Assembly: GCF_011303555.1 (NCBI RefSeq) | Contig: NZ_CP049868.1 | Location: 1,550,001-1,614,000 of the forward strand | Length of the DNA stretch: 64,000 nucleotides | Origin: Pedobacter sp. HDW13 | Lineage (GTDB): Bacteria > Bacteroidota > Bacteroidia > Sphingobacteriales > Sphingobacteriaceae | Direction of reading: 5' to 3' | Part shown: in pieces, positions 1 through 11,400 of the stretch | Layout of the letters: every line of letters begins with the position of its first letter | Numbering within the stretch: the stretch's first letter is position 1 | Made by a program: the position numbers and the translations under genes | The notes under the pieces: generated by a model | Told to the model about the DNA's origin: nothing | The model's database searches: none | Seen by the model: only the letters and a program-made list of their open reading frames with translations

Positions 1-2239
1 TAGCCAGGTCTTCCATCAGGTCGGCAATTAGTGCCTGCGCCCTAAGTTCGTTTTGCAACCGCAACCTAAACCTGATGTGGTTTCCATTTTCATTGTACCT
101 TATAAAAAACCAGGTTTTGATATCAGCTTCATGACTGGCAATGAAAGGTGCAATAACTTCGGCTAAAACCTGATCTGACCGCTGTTGGTGCGAATATATT
201 TCGAAATACAGCCACTCCTTACCCGGCGGAAAAAAACGGGTTACTGCTGCAGATCCTGCATGGGCTGTAATTCCAGTATAAAGTTGTTGGTTATGAGTAA
301 GACTTAAGATAAACTGCGAAAGATAAGGCTTCGATTTTTCATCAACAACAGCACTTTCCTCAGGAAAGGTAACTTCTTCCAAATAAATGCTGCTTTGTTT
401 TTGCATGTACTGGAGAAAGGCATTCAGATCTTCATCGCTATCGAGTGCAAAACACAGCTTCTGATCGGCTACTCCTGCTTTAAAATATGGGCTTAGTCCT
501 AATTTGGTCAGGTATTCGCGGCAACGATCAACCGGCAGATACTTTTTATCAGCGCCTAAAAGATTTTCCTTTTTGATTTTCCACTTGTTATTGCTCAAAA
601 CGATATTCTGGTACTGCAAGCGCGGATAATAATCCAGATCGGGGAATATGCTATCGAGCGGAATGGAAAGATTGCTCTGCAAACCCTGGTGTTGCAAATC
701 GCAAAGTAGTCTGAATACCGAAAGATCGGAACGGGAATAATTATAGGCTGAGGCCAGGCGCGGTATTAACCGCTTATTTAACCGTTTAGAGCGGAGTATA
801 ACTTCTGTACCCCGTACCGATAGCTGTATATCATTCAAAACTAAAGGAGCAGCCGATGTGTCGAAATTTAAGATAGACAACTGGTGGTTATAAATCAGTT
901 TTCTCCTGTTTACGTTATCCACAGTAGTCTCGACCATATAGGCTACATCGAAAAACAAAACGTCAGGGTTAGCTTCCTGTTCGATACGGGCAATACTTTT
1001 GGTATAACGTTCAACCGCTTCATCAGCCATCGTAAAACGGCCGGTTAAAGCATTTGATGTAGCTCCGCCTATCTGCTCGGCAAAAATAAGATCGTCTTGA
1101 ACTGACATGATCATACTCAGCGAATTGGGCAGAGGCAAGATTTTTTCATTCGGCGTAAAAGAAAGCTTGTTCAAAAAAATGGTTTTTCCTTTTTCGAAAC
1201 CTTGCGAAGAGAGGTTTGCACGCAACTGGTTTTTAACCTGCTCGCTTTCTGTTGTTTTTTTTGAGGGCTTGTTATTTAGCCTGGCTATAAAATCGTCGTT
1301 TTGCCCTGCCTGTTCCAGTTCATCATAGCCCACGCCCGTTTCGGGATCTAAGGCCACCAATAGCGAAATTTCCTGATCTTCGAATTTCCTTTTAAAACGT
1401 GTGGTAAATTGCCCAAGCGCACCTTGATCTTTGGCAGGCAAAATATCCTGCATTAATTTAGCTAATGCCGGAATTGCCTGAAGCAATCGCTCTTCAATAT
1501 TTCCAGACTGAACGGCTCTTTGGGCAAGGAGATATTTAGGTAGGCCGGTAGTATCGTTAAAGCCAATACGCTCAAAATAATCAGCGCCTATAATGTTAGG
1601 GTCGTAATTAGTAAAAATGAGTTGCAGGTCGTGCATATCCTGCAGTAAGCCAAATAAACCTTCAAGTTCAGTATGCTCCAGTTGTAGTGCCTTAACCAGA
1701 TCATTAACGCTGATAGGTGCTAAACAGCTATCTAAAATCTGCTTTACTGTATTATCGTAATCGAGTTCTGCCAGCTCAAACACTCCATCGGCACAAGCTA
1801 TGTAGCGAATGCTGTTTGGTGTTAAGTAATAGCTGCTGTTGCTAAAAAGCATGCAGTTTTTAGGTAATATTTCGGCCAGCTGAAACCCGATATTGTTTTT
1901 TTGCGGCCAGTCAACCAGTTCGCGTACCTGCAATGCTTCCTGCACAACAATAGGTTCAGCAACGGGCTTTATGCCATTATCCAATAAACTAAAGCTGGCA
2001 AAGGTACCGTAAGGGGTTGCACGGAATTTAGACCTGTTAAAATACTTCCAGATGGTAAAATGGATTTTAGGTGGAAGACCGGCTAATTCGCTAGCCTTTA
2101 CCTCTTTTATCGTTTCGTAAAAGGCTGCCGAAGAAATCGAAATGGCTTCTTTTAACTCCTCCCAACAATCAGTAAGTTCTGTTTGATATGAAAACTTAGG
2201 TGTTCTAAAAATTATTGTTGGTTGGATATGAAGTTTCAT
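1..2239 (-). CDS. Lantibiotic dehydratase (LanB-like), partial, 3' end beyond window
   Basis: The minus-strand frame is open from an ATG at 2239 to the left edge, about 746 codons. Near residue 75 it has the RATPYGTFASF signature typical of the LanB N-terminal domain, which transfers glutamate from Glu-tRNA to Ser/Thr of a precursor peptide. The last part seen (about residues 690-746, with WLYFEIYSH and WFFIRYNENGNHIRFRLR) resembles the start of the SpaB_C glutamate-elimination domain, so this looks like a full-length fused class I dehydratase of about 1000 residues missing its C-terminus. By family knowledge it dehydrates Ser/Thr in a lanthipeptide precursor in the cytoplasm. Precursor, cyclase and exporter would lie left of the window and are not seen. 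The gene has its own start beyond the terminator of the next gene. Confidence 0.88.
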   Translation of the reverse strand, partial: MKLHIQPTIIFRTPKFSYQTELTDCWEELKEAISISSAAFYETIKEVKASELAGLPPKIHFTIWKYFNRSKFRATPYGTFASFSLLDNGIKPVAEPIVVQEALQVRELVDWPQKNNIGFQLAEILPKNCMLFSNSSYYLTPNSIRYIACADGVFELAELDYDNTVKQILDSCLAPISVNDLVKALQLEHTELEGLFGLLQDMHDLQLIFTNYDPNIIGADYFERIGFNDTTGLPKYLLAQRAVQSGNIEERLLQAIPALAKLMQDILPAKDQGALGQFTTRFKRKFEDQEISLLVALDPETGVGYDELEQAGQNDDFIARLNNKPSKKTTESEQVKNQLRANLSSQGFEKGKTIFLNKLSFTPNEKILPLPNSLSMIMSVQDDLIFAEQIGGATSNALTGRFTMADEAVERYTKSIARIEQEANPDVLFFDVAYMVETTVDNVNRRKLIYNHQLSILNFDTSAAPLVLNDIQLSVRGTEVILRSKRLNKRLIPRLASAYNYSRSDLSVFRLLCDLQHQGLQSNLSIPLDSIFPDLDYYPRLQYQNIVLSNNKWKIKKENLLGADKKYLPVDRCREYLTKLGLSPYFKAGVADQKLCFALDSDEDLNAFLQYMQKQSSIYLEEVTFPEESAVVDEKSKPYLSQFILSLTHNQQLYTGITAHAGSAAVTRFFPPGKEWLYFEIYSHQQRSDQVLAEVIAPFIASHEADIKTWFFIRYNENGNHIRFRLRLQNELRAQALIADLMEDLA

Positions 2240-2302
2240 TGTGTTTAAATGGTAGGCGGAAAATTACAAAGATTAATTTAAAAAGGGCGATAAAAACAAA
2301 AA

Positions 2303-2328
2303 AGCCATCTCCTAAAAAGAAGATGGCT
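2303..2328 (-). terminator. Rho-independent terminator of the adhesin/PorP/PorE-like operon
   Basis: Arms AGCCATCT (2303-2310) and AGATGGCT (2321-2328) form an 8-bp stem. On the minus strand the stem is followed by a run of T. It lies just after the stop of the OmpA/TPR gene at 2350 and before the LanB start at 2239, so it separates the two transcripts. Confidence 0.8.
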
Positions 2329-2349
2329 CACCGGGATGCTAATTTTATA

Positions 2350-4350
2350 TTATTTTTTGGTTACTTTAAATTCTGTTCTTCTGTTTTTGGCCCTGCCTTC
2401 AGGATTATCCTTTTTCTTGCGTTTAACCACAATCTCGTTTGGAGCTATCGGCATCGACTCGCCATAACCTTTAGAAGTCATCCTCGAAGCAGCAATACCT
2501 TTACTCTCCAGATAATCAACACATGATTTAGCTCTTCTGTTTGATAGATCGAGATTATATTCGTCGGTTCCAATATTATCAGTATGAGAACCTAATTCAA
2601 TTTCCATTTCCGGGTTATCTTCCATAATCGGGATTAAGAAATCCAATACCTTTTTAGAAGGCTCGGTTAACTCAGCGCTGTTAAATTCGTAATACACATT
2701 ATCCAAAGCCATCGGGATACCCAGTTTAAAAGGACTAAGGCAATAATCTTTATAAATCAAGGTATCTGCTTTGGCAAGTTCTTCGTATGGGTAATTGCGG
2801 GTAATGGCAAAATAGTTGTCTTTAGCAAAAAGCAATTTAATTGGTCTTTTCGAATCTACTTTAAACCTGTAAACACCATCTGCGCCGGTAGTAAACTTTT
2901 GCGGTCCCTCTGCATTGGTGAGGGTTACAGCAGCATCGGCTAAAGGTGCTTTGGTTTTACAATCGGTTAAAATACCTGAAATAGAGAGGTACTCTTTTTT
3001 CACCTCAAAAAGTTCTAAACAGCATGATGATTCGCGATCAGAACTGATATAACCTCTTGTTCCTCTGTCATCAGTTGCAGTAAAATAAAGATCATCTTTT
3101 GATGAGTTGAAAGGATAGCCCAGGTTTTTTGGAGTAGACCAGGTAACCAGATCGCCTTCCGACTCGAAAAAGTCAAGACCTCCGAAACCGGTTCTGCCAT
3201 CTGTACTGAACAATAATTTTTTGGTTAAAGTATTATAGTAAGGCGCACGCTCATCATCTTCAGTATTAATGTTCGGACCAAAGTTTACGGCCTGACCTAA
3301 AGATCCGTCTTCGCGGATAGCGCAGTACCATAAATCGAATTTCCCGTAACCACCGCTCCTATCTGATGAGAAAAGCAGGAATTTACCGTCGCTGGTTACA
3401 AAAGGTTGCGAAGAATTAAAATCTTTACTGTTTACCTGCAAACCAACTGGTTGTGGGTCTGACCACTTATCGCCTGTTTTCTTAGCACTGTAAATACCAT
3501 ATTTTTCTTTGTCCTTCCAGGCTGTAAAATAAGCCACACTGCCATTGGGCGAAAAAGCCGGTGCAGCTATTTCAATATTCTTTGGGAAATTGATATCTAC
3601 CATTTTAACAGCAATATCGCTGGCACTTAATTCACCTTTAGCGGTATAAATGTTATTGATGAAAGGGTTGCTTTTAGTGGAAACCTGCACATCGCCTGCA
3701 TCGGTTTTAACCAAATCGCGTTTCCCGGCTACTGCAACAGGGCGTGAAGAAGTAAAATAAAATTCGTTATTCAGTTTAACCGGGGCATAGTTAGAGCCTA
3801 AACCGTTTACGTTAGCAGGAAGTTTTTTTACCTGCACCATGCGTGGAAAACGCATTTCCTCGATGGCGAATTTACAGGATTCGATTTCTTTTTGTGCCTC
3901 TTTAGCCAGCGGATCATTTCCGTTTCTTTGGATATATTGCTGAAAAGCGTCGATAGCCAGATTGAACTTTTTATTTGCGCGTAAGCTTTCTGCATAATAA
4001 AAAAGAGCTTTACGGTAGCGGGTATTGCTAAAAGTTATGGCAACTGCATAGTATTTTTCGGCTTCGTTAAATTCACGGTATAAACGGCTCGATTCTGCCA
4101 GGTTATAAACCGATCCTTCATAATCTTCTATCGCTTTATTATCAGAAGCTGTTTTTCTTTCTTTACCATAGGGTAAAATAGCATAAGTGCTATCTCCGGT
4201 AATTTTTAATGCTCGTTTATAAAAAGTAGATGCCGCATAGTAATCCTTATTTTCAAAATAAGTATCGGCAACCTTTTTATAATTTACTACAAACTGTGCG
4301 TTTGCATAACTGCCAAATGCCACTAGCAAAAAGAGTAATATTTTTTTCAT
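2350..4350 (-). CDS. PorE-like T9SS-associated protein (TPR, PD40 propeller, regulatory domain, OmpA)
   Basis: The chosen ATG at 4350 gives 666 residues and a clean signal peptide (MKKILLFLLVAFGSYANAQ). An upstream in-frame ATG at 4416 would add 22 polar residues ahead of it. Domains in order: TPR-like helices (about 20-150), a PD40/WD40-like propeller (about 180-450, with repeats such as FSSDRSGGYGKFDLWY and FSTDGRTGFGGLDFFES), a carboxypeptidase-regulatory-like beta sandwich (about 455-525) and an OmpA peptidoglycan-binding domain (about 550-666, with GSHTDNIGTDEYN and AKNRRTEF). This matches the architecture of PorE, which links the type IX secretion machine to peptidoglycan, but many Bacteroidetes have several paralogs. 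It follows the PorP/SprF gene by 75 bases and is probably co-transcribed with it, so it likely serves the adhesin upstream rather than being the single core PorE. Confidence 0.85.
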   Translation of the reverse strand: MKKILLFLLVAFGSYANAQFVVNYKKVADTYFENKDYYAASTFYKRALKITGDSTYAILPYGKERKTASDNKAIEDYEGSVYNLAESSRLYREFNEAEKYYAVAITFSNTRYRKALFYYAESLRANKKFNLAIDAFQQYIQRNGNDPLAKEAQKEIESCKFAIEEMRFPRMVQVKKLPANVNGLGSNYAPVKLNNEFYFTSSRPVAVAGKRDLVKTDAGDVQVSTKSNPFINNIYTAKGELSASDIAVKMVDINFPKNIEIAAPAFSPNGSVAYFTAWKDKEKYGIYSAKKTGDKWSDPQPVGLQVNSKDFNSSQPFVTSDGKFLLFSSDRSGGYGKFDLWYCAIREDGSLGQAVNFGPNINTEDDERAPYYNTLTKKLLFSTDGRTGFGGLDFFESEGDLVTWSTPKNLGYPFNSSKDDLYFTATDDRGTRGYISSDRESSCCLELFEVKKEYLSISGILTDCKTKAPLADAAVTLTNAEGPQKFTTGADGVYRFKVDSKRPIKLLFAKDNYFAITRNYPYEELAKADTLIYKDYCLSPFKLGIPMALDNVYYEFNSAELTEPSKKVLDFLIPIMEDNPEMEIELGSHTDNIGTDEYNLDLSNRRAKSCVDYLESKGIAASRMTSKGYGESMPIAPNEIVVKRKKKDNPEGRAKNRRTEFKVTKK

Positions 4351-4425
4351 CTTTCTAAATTTGGTTTCAATGGTGATGAAGCTATCATGATTCGAAAACC
4401 ATGATGTTTTTTTCATCTGAAATAA

Positions 4426-5427
4426 TTATAAACGTGGGCAAAAGAAGTTTGGACCAATGATTCCGTTGCGGCCGATTAAAGAAATAGACAATTCTAAACC
4501 ACCATTGCTATTTGATGCACGGTTAAAGCTCGAGGTATTTACATCATAGCTCAATCCGAAAACCATGTTTTTTAGCTGTAAGCCAACAAAAGCAATTGCA
4601 GCATCTTTAGCCCTGTAATTACCCCCAAACAAAATATTTGCTGATGGGTTAACGTTTAGCTGTGCATAGGCACCTAGCGAAACCTCGTTTGTATTTCCCT
4701 GGTACATAACCAAAGCATTCGGTACAATATCTAACAATTGCGATGCACGGATTCTTGCACCACCATGAGCGGTAACGCGAACCGGCATTCTTGAATTACT
4801 GCCCGAAAAGCGATCCATTGGGCGCGTTAAGTGTGCAGCACTTGCCCCCAGGAAAACGTTTACACTTTTATTGGGGTTACCATCGAAAAACATTACACCA
4901 GCATTAACATCAGGCACCAATGAAGATTGTGATGATAAAGTTTCACCGCTCATCATGCCACCGTCGTAGCCCGAAATCGGGTTAAATTGGTTACCAAACC
5001 TGGCTTGCGAGAAGTCGAAACTGCGGTTGATAATCCCGGCTTGTAAACCAAAACTGATCATCTGCAAGCCTTCTGCGCCAAAGCGTAAGCGGTACGATCC
5101 TGAAACAAGGGCGGTTAGGTAGTTAAAATCCAGCTCCCCTGCTCTTTGATTTAATACTGTAGCGCCAAATGCGAAGTTCTTTTTAGGCGCCATATCGAAT
5201 GAGGCACCACCAGTTAAGAAAGAGCTGTTTAGCGCACTCCATTGCTGTTTAAAGTTTACCGAACCACGGTAATCGCCATCAATTACCCCCGTTAAAGCTG
5301 GGTTCAGCCATAACGGGTAAGCATAATATTGAGAAAAATGTGGGTCGGTTTGCGCAAAGGATTTTGCTGTACACAGCAGTAATCCGAACATGGCAACATA
5401 TATTTTTAAAGCCGATAGTATTTTCAT
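4426..5427 (-). CDS. PorP/SprF family type IX secretion outer-membrane protein
   Basis: 333 residues with a signal peptide ending near AKSFAQ. The mature N-terminus reads TDPHFSQYYAYPLWLNPAL, the hallmark of the PorP/SprF family, followed by alternating strands expected of an outer-membrane beta barrel. Family knowledge: SprF-type partners are needed to secrete or attach T9SS cargo with type-B C-terminal domains, and they are often encoded directly after the cargo. Here the gene starts 37 bases after the stop of the giant adhesin, which has such a C-terminus. The most likely role is therefore a dedicated surface partner of that adhesin. It could instead be a general PorP, but the pairing argues for a specific one. 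Confidence 0.92.
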   Translation of the reverse strand: MKILSALKIYVAMFGLLLCTAKSFAQTDPHFSQYYAYPLWLNPALTGVIDGDYRGSVNFKQQWSALNSSFLTGGASFDMAPKKNFAFGATVLNQRAGELDFNYLTALVSGSYRLRFGAEGLQMISFGLQAGIINRSFDFSQARFGNQFNPISGYDGGMMSGETLSSQSSLVPDVNAGVMFFDGNPNKSVNVFLGASAAHLTRPMDRFSGSNSRMPVRVTAHGGARIRASQLLDIVPNALVMYQGNTNEVSLGAYAQLNVNPSANILFGGNYRAKDAAIAFVGLQLKNMVFGLSYDVNTSSFNRASNSNGGLELSISLIGRNGIIGPNFFCPRL

Positions 5428-5464
5428 GGTCTATGATTTTATCTGTTTATTATTAATCCTCTTC

Positions 5465-8400
5465 TTATCTAATCAGCGTTACTGTTCCTTTTTTCAGGGT
5501 ACTTGTTCCATCGGCAAAGGTTACTTCAACCATGTAAACGTACACACCTGTTGGCTGGTTAACACCTTTAAAGGTTCCGTCCCATCCGTTAGCAACGTTA
5601 TCTGATTGGAATATCAATTGACCCCATTGGGTGTAAATGCTCATTTTAGCACTTGCAATGGTATTGCCATAGATTAAGAATACATCGTTTTTACCATCGT
5701 TATTTGGTGTAAATGCATTCGGTATATACACCTGGTTTCCAAAAGGATTAGATGCTTTGCCCGTAACCGGAGTAGAGTTTGCACTGGTTTGGCAATCTAA
5801 CTGGCCTTTTGCCCTTACAATAATGGTAACACTTTGATCAGGTTTTAAGCCTAGCGCGGTGTAACTTGTTCCAGTCGATCCGCTTGTTGGACTAATCCAC
5901 GATAAGCCATTGTCTAATGAAACCTCATAACCTGTGGCATTGGCAACCGCAGCCCAGCCAAATGTTACACTGTTAGGTGTTGTGCTTTGTACCACTACCA
6001 CAGGCTTATCAAGTACTGGAAGTACATTTACGGTAACCGCTGTTCTGGTTGGACTTGCACAACCACCTACTGCAATACTTTCTACATAGTAAATAGTAGT
6101 AGCGTTTAATGCAGGGGTGGTAAACGTAATACCTTCTGCTAACATTGCACCTCCAGAGCTTGAAGCATACCATCTGTAAACTAAGCCTGTTACCGGATTA
6201 TTTACGGTTAGTATGGTTGAGCTACCTGCGCAAAGTGTACCGTTTGCTGCTGTTACCGATGCAGGCGCAACCGGTACTGGCAAGGCGGTAACATTTACCT
6301 GAGTTCTTGAGGTTGATGTACATGAGCCGTTAGCACCTTCAACATAATAAGTTGCATTGGCATTTACCGTCGGAGTAGTAAAATTAACTCCTGTTCCAAC
6401 TGGCGACCCGCCAATTGCAGCAGTGTACCAGTTGTAAGTAACTCCCGTTTGCGGGTTGGTAACGGTTAATACTGCAGGGCTTCCGGTACAAACACTTACC
6501 GATGATGAAGCTACTGTTGGTACAGTTGGTTTTGCATTAACGGTAACCGTTACTTTAACCCTGCCACCATTGTTGGTACAGCCGCCGGTGCCGGTTGCAA
6601 TTACGTAGTAATCGGTTGTGGCAGTAAGTGCAGTTGTATTAAACGTAGTACCTGCGAATAACAGGTTGCCATTGGTTGCAGCATCGTACCATTGGTAAGT
6701 TACTCCTGGCTGAATGTTGGTAATGGTTAATGTTGCAGCATCGCCCGCACAAATACCACCTACCGGAGCAGATACTGTTGGTGTAGAAGGCGTTGCGTTA
6801 ACCACTACATTTACCGATCTGGCTGTTGCAGCCGTATTTTCACATTTGTTATCACCTTTAACCGTTACATAATAAGTAGTATTGGTGCTTAATGCAGGCG
6901 ATACAAATACTGGTCCGGTAAACACTACGGTAGTTAAGGCCGCATCGCTATACCAGGTAAATATTGGGTTGGTAACCGTTGTGCTGGTAGCCGCTAACGT
7001 AGCTGCTGTGTTTGCACAAACCGAAGTAGAACCATTTACCGTAATATCGGCTGCTACTGCAATTGGGTTAACAGTAACCGTTATTGCCTTAGCATTAGCT
7101 ACACTGTTTTCACATTTGTTGGCACCTTTAACCGTTACGTAATAGGTAGTTGTAGTGGTTAAGTTTAGCGTGGTGAATATCGGGCCGGTAAATGCAACGC
7201 TGGTTAGTGAGGCATCGTTGTACCAGGTAAATACAGGACTGGTAACTGTAGTAGAACTGGCGTTGATCACTACCGAACCAGAACCACATACTTTAGCTGG
7301 CGTTGATAAGGTAATATCGGCAGCAGTTGCAACCGCATTTACATTTACAGTAACCACCTTAGCATTGGCGGCAGAACTTTCGCATCTGTTATCTCCTTTT
7401 ACAGTAAGGTAATATTTAGTTGTTGCCGTTAATACTAGTGTATTAAAGGTAGCGCCTGTAAACACTGGTGTTGTTAAGGCAGCATCGCTGTACCAGGTAA
7501 ATATTGGGTTAGTAACCGTTGTACTACTGGCCACCAAACTAGCTGATGAACCTGAACAGATTGTAGCATCGGCTGCCGTTACATCAGTTGCTGATGCTAC
7601 GGAGTTAACAACAATGTTTACAGATTTAGCAGTAGCCGCACTGTTTTCGCATTTATTATCGCCTTTTACTGTAACGTAATAGGTTTTGTTTGCTGTTAAT
7701 GTTGGCGTTGTAAATACCGCACCTACAAAAGCAACATTAGTTAAAGCAGCATCGCTATACCAGGTAAATACCGGATTGGTAACTGTTGTACTGCTGGCTG
7801 TTAATACTGCTGCAGATCCGCCACAAATATTGGTCGATCCATTTACAAGAATATCACTTGCAACAGCTATTGGGTTAACCTTGATAGTTACTTTTGCAGC
7901 ATTAGCAGCTGTGTTTTCGCATTTATTAGCTCCTTTAACTGTTACGTAATACGTAGTAGTAGTTGTTAATGCAGGTGTTGTAAATATTGGACCTACAAAT
8001 GCAACGCTGGTTAGTGAAGCATCATTGTACCAGGTAAATACAGGACTAGTAACCGTAGTAGAGCTTGCGTTGATTACTGCAGTACCCGATCCACATATCA
8101 ATGTAGGTGTTGATAAGGTAACATCTGCAGCAACAGCACTTTGATTAACCGTAACCGTTACTACTTTAGCAGTAATTTTTGAGTTTTCACATTTGTTATC
8201 ACCTCTAACTGTAACATAGTAAGTAGTAGTTGCAGTTAATGTTGGTGTAACAAACGATGTACCTACATAGGCTACGGATGTTAAATTGGCATCGGTATAC
8301 CAGGTAAAGGTTGGGTTGGTAACTGTGGTGGTGCTGGCTACCAATGTAGTACCAGATCCTGAACAGATGGTGGTGTTAGCAGCAGTAATGTCGGCTGCTG

Positions 8401-11400
8401 TTGCCACTGGATTTACCGTAATGGTAATTACCCTTGCTGTACCAGGTGCATTTTCACATTTATTATCGCCTTTAACCGTTACATAATAAGTAGTTGTGCT
8501 GGTTAAAGCTGGTGTAGTATAGTTTGCACCAATGAAACTTACATTGGTTAAAGCGGCATCGCTGTACCAGGTAAACACCGGATTAGTTACTGTTGGAGAT
8601 GTTGCACTCAACACAGCTGATGATCCGGCACAGGCCACTGTGCTTCCGTTAAGGATAATGTCGGTTGAGGTTGCCAAAGGATTAACAGTAACCGTTACCA
8701 CTTTCGCATCTGCAGCACCGTTTTCGCATTTGTTTGCACCTTTAACCGTTACATAATAATTGGTAGTAGCAGTTAAGCCGTTTACCGTAAAGGTTGGTCC
8801 GGTGAACACTACACTTGTTAGTGAGGCATCGCTGTACCAAGTAAATACCGGTTGCGTAACTGTTGTGCTCGAAGCCATCAACATTACGGTAGTACCCGAA
8901 CAGATACGGGCATTGCTTACGGCAATATCGGCAGCGGTAGCAAACTCTTTAACCGTTACGGTAACCACTTTTGCGTTAGCCGGTAAATTCTCGCATTTAT
9001 TATCTCCCCTTACAGTTACATAGTAAGTAGTGGTTGCGTTTAGTGCAGGCGTAGTAAAGCTTGTACCTACATAAGCTACTGTAGTTAAAGTTGCATCACT
9101 GTACCAGGTAAATACCGGATTAATTACGGTTGTTGTTGAAGCAGATAATGCCGCGGTAGATCCTTTACAAATTGAAGTTATTCCGCTGATGGCAATATCT
9201 GAATCTGTAGCTTTTGGATTAACTGTTATGGTAATCGATTTTGCTGTAGCAGCTGTATTCTCGCACTTATTATCGCCTTTTACAGTTACATAATAAGTGG
9301 TGGTAGCATTAAGTGCAGGCGTAACAAAGCTTGCTCCTGTGTTTACAACCGTAGTTAAAGCTGCATCGCTATACCAGGTAAAGATTGGGTTGGTAACCGT
9401 AGTGCTGGTAGCAGTTAAGGTTACTGTTGAACCACCGCAAATGGTGCTTATTCCGGTTAAATTAATATCAGTCGGACCAGCAACCGGGTTAACGGTAACC
9501 GTAACCTCTTTTGCATTACCTGGGGTATTTGCACATTTATTTGTACCGCTAACGGTAACATAGTATTTAGTAGTAACTGTAATGGCTGTTGTATTGAATA
9601 CCGCACCCACATTAACAACCTGTGTTAAAGCAGCATCGCTGTACCAGGTAAACACCGGACTGGTTACTGTAGTGCTGGCTGCAGTTAGTACTGCTGTACC
9701 CGAAGCACATAATGATGTTGTTCCGGTCACAGTTAAATCGGCAGCAGTTGCTGATGGATTAACGGTTATAGAAACTTTTGTACGGGTTGGGTTTGTACAA
9801 CCTGCTCCACTTACCGATTCTACATAATAATCATGCAGACCAACTGCAAGAGATGCTGGGGTAGTAAAGCTGCTGTTGTTGGTAACCAACATGTTTCCGC
9901 CAACCGCTGCATCGTACCAGTTATAGGTGATACCTGCAACGGCCTGAACGCTTAATGTTGCAGGTGTACCGATACAAGTCGTAGCCGGGTTGGTAGTCGA
10001 AGCAATTGGAGGTGCTGCCGGAGGCAATATGGTTACTACCACTTTGGTGCCTACCGTTTCGCAACCATTAGCCGTTGCTGTTACCGAATAAGTATAAGTA
10101 CCGGCAGTTAAAGTTGGGTCGGTGGTGAAAGTTGTACCATCTTTTCCGGCCTGATATGTAGTGCCTAAGTACCATTTATATACTACACCAGCCTGTGGAT
10201 TTTGTACGCCTAATGTAGCCGACGAACCCTGACAAGCACTTGCAGTTGCTGATGTTACTGTAGGTGTCGTAATTACACGTTGCGCATAATCTAAATTAAC
10301 TGAAGTTAATGCGCCTAGCAATCCAGAGCTTAATCTTAATTCTACACCATCGAATTTACTGGTTGGAACAAAGCTTAAGATTGCAGAAGTTCCGCCTGAT
10401 AACAGTTTTAAGCTGATTAATGGATTAGATACAGAAACAGCATCGTTATTGCTGGTGGTTCCCTGGAAAGTAGTTACCGTTAAGTTTGGCAATACCGCCA
10501 CCGAAAGCAATGCTCCAGGCGTAGTAATTTTCACTTTTAAGGTATCACCTACGTTCGATAATCCCGTAAAACCAACCTGGTGGTAAACCGAAGCGCCCAA
10601 TAAACCTACCGGGATAACCAGACTTGATCCGGTATTTACATCATTATCAACTGCATAAGTTGGGTTGAAAACGCCAGCTAAAACAGCTACACCTGTTACA
10701 CCACTGGCCACTGTTGTTGTAGCAGCGCCACAAGGTGTAGTAACCGGCGTACCATTAGGAATAACAGTAACCGTAACAGTAGCCCTGCTGGTAGCTGTAC
10801 AACCACCGGCCACGGTAGCTTCTACATAGTAAGTTGTAGTAGCAGTTAATTGCGGTGTAACAAAAGTTTCACCGGTGTATACTGGCACCAAACCATTTGG
10901 CGTGGTATACCAGTTAATGGTTGCTCCTGCAGTACTCGAAGTTGCTTTTAACACTGCAACCGAACCTTCGCTGATGGTTACGGAAGGTGGCGTAATTACC
11001 GGAATATCTATAGTACCCAATACAATTTTACCTTCCGTTCTGGTTGATGAAGTACCACAGCTATTTACCGCTGCTACAAAATAGCTGGTATTTGCTGTAA
11101 TTAATGGTGTAGTAAAGTTGTCACCAGTAAATAATACGGTGTTCGACACTGCACTATCGTACCAGTTGTAAGTTGTACCCACAACCGGATTTTTAACCTG
11201 GAAGGTAACCGATGTATTCGGACAAGTATTTACCAGTGCCGAAAGTAAATCAGGTGTTACCGGAGCAGGGTTAGTAGTTACGTTAACTACTGTTTTGTAG
11301 CTTACACAGCCAGTTGCAGAAACTGCTGCAACATAGAATTTAGTGTCGCCGGTTAAAACTGGCGTGGTAAATATAATACCATCTTTACCGGTTAAATAAG

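Noticed and set aside
2215..2526. Plus-strand frame of 103 codons over the LanB/PorE-like junction
   Set aside because: It spans a terminator and the end of the opposite OmpA gene, and its product has no recognisable feature.
4351..4416. Upstream ATG for the PorE-like protein
   Set aside because: It would put 22 polar residues before a clean signal peptide; the ATG at 4350 fits better.
6800..9760. Regularly spaced repeats that could suggest a CRISPR array
   Set aside because: The units are about 265 bp, diverge by point changes and are translated in one long frame; there are no short identical repeats with unique spacers.
6882..9827. Series of plus-strand open frames of 66-88 codons at regular spacing
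   Set aside because: They are antisense shadows of the 88-residue repeats of the adhesin; their regularity comes from the repeat, not from coding on the plus strand.
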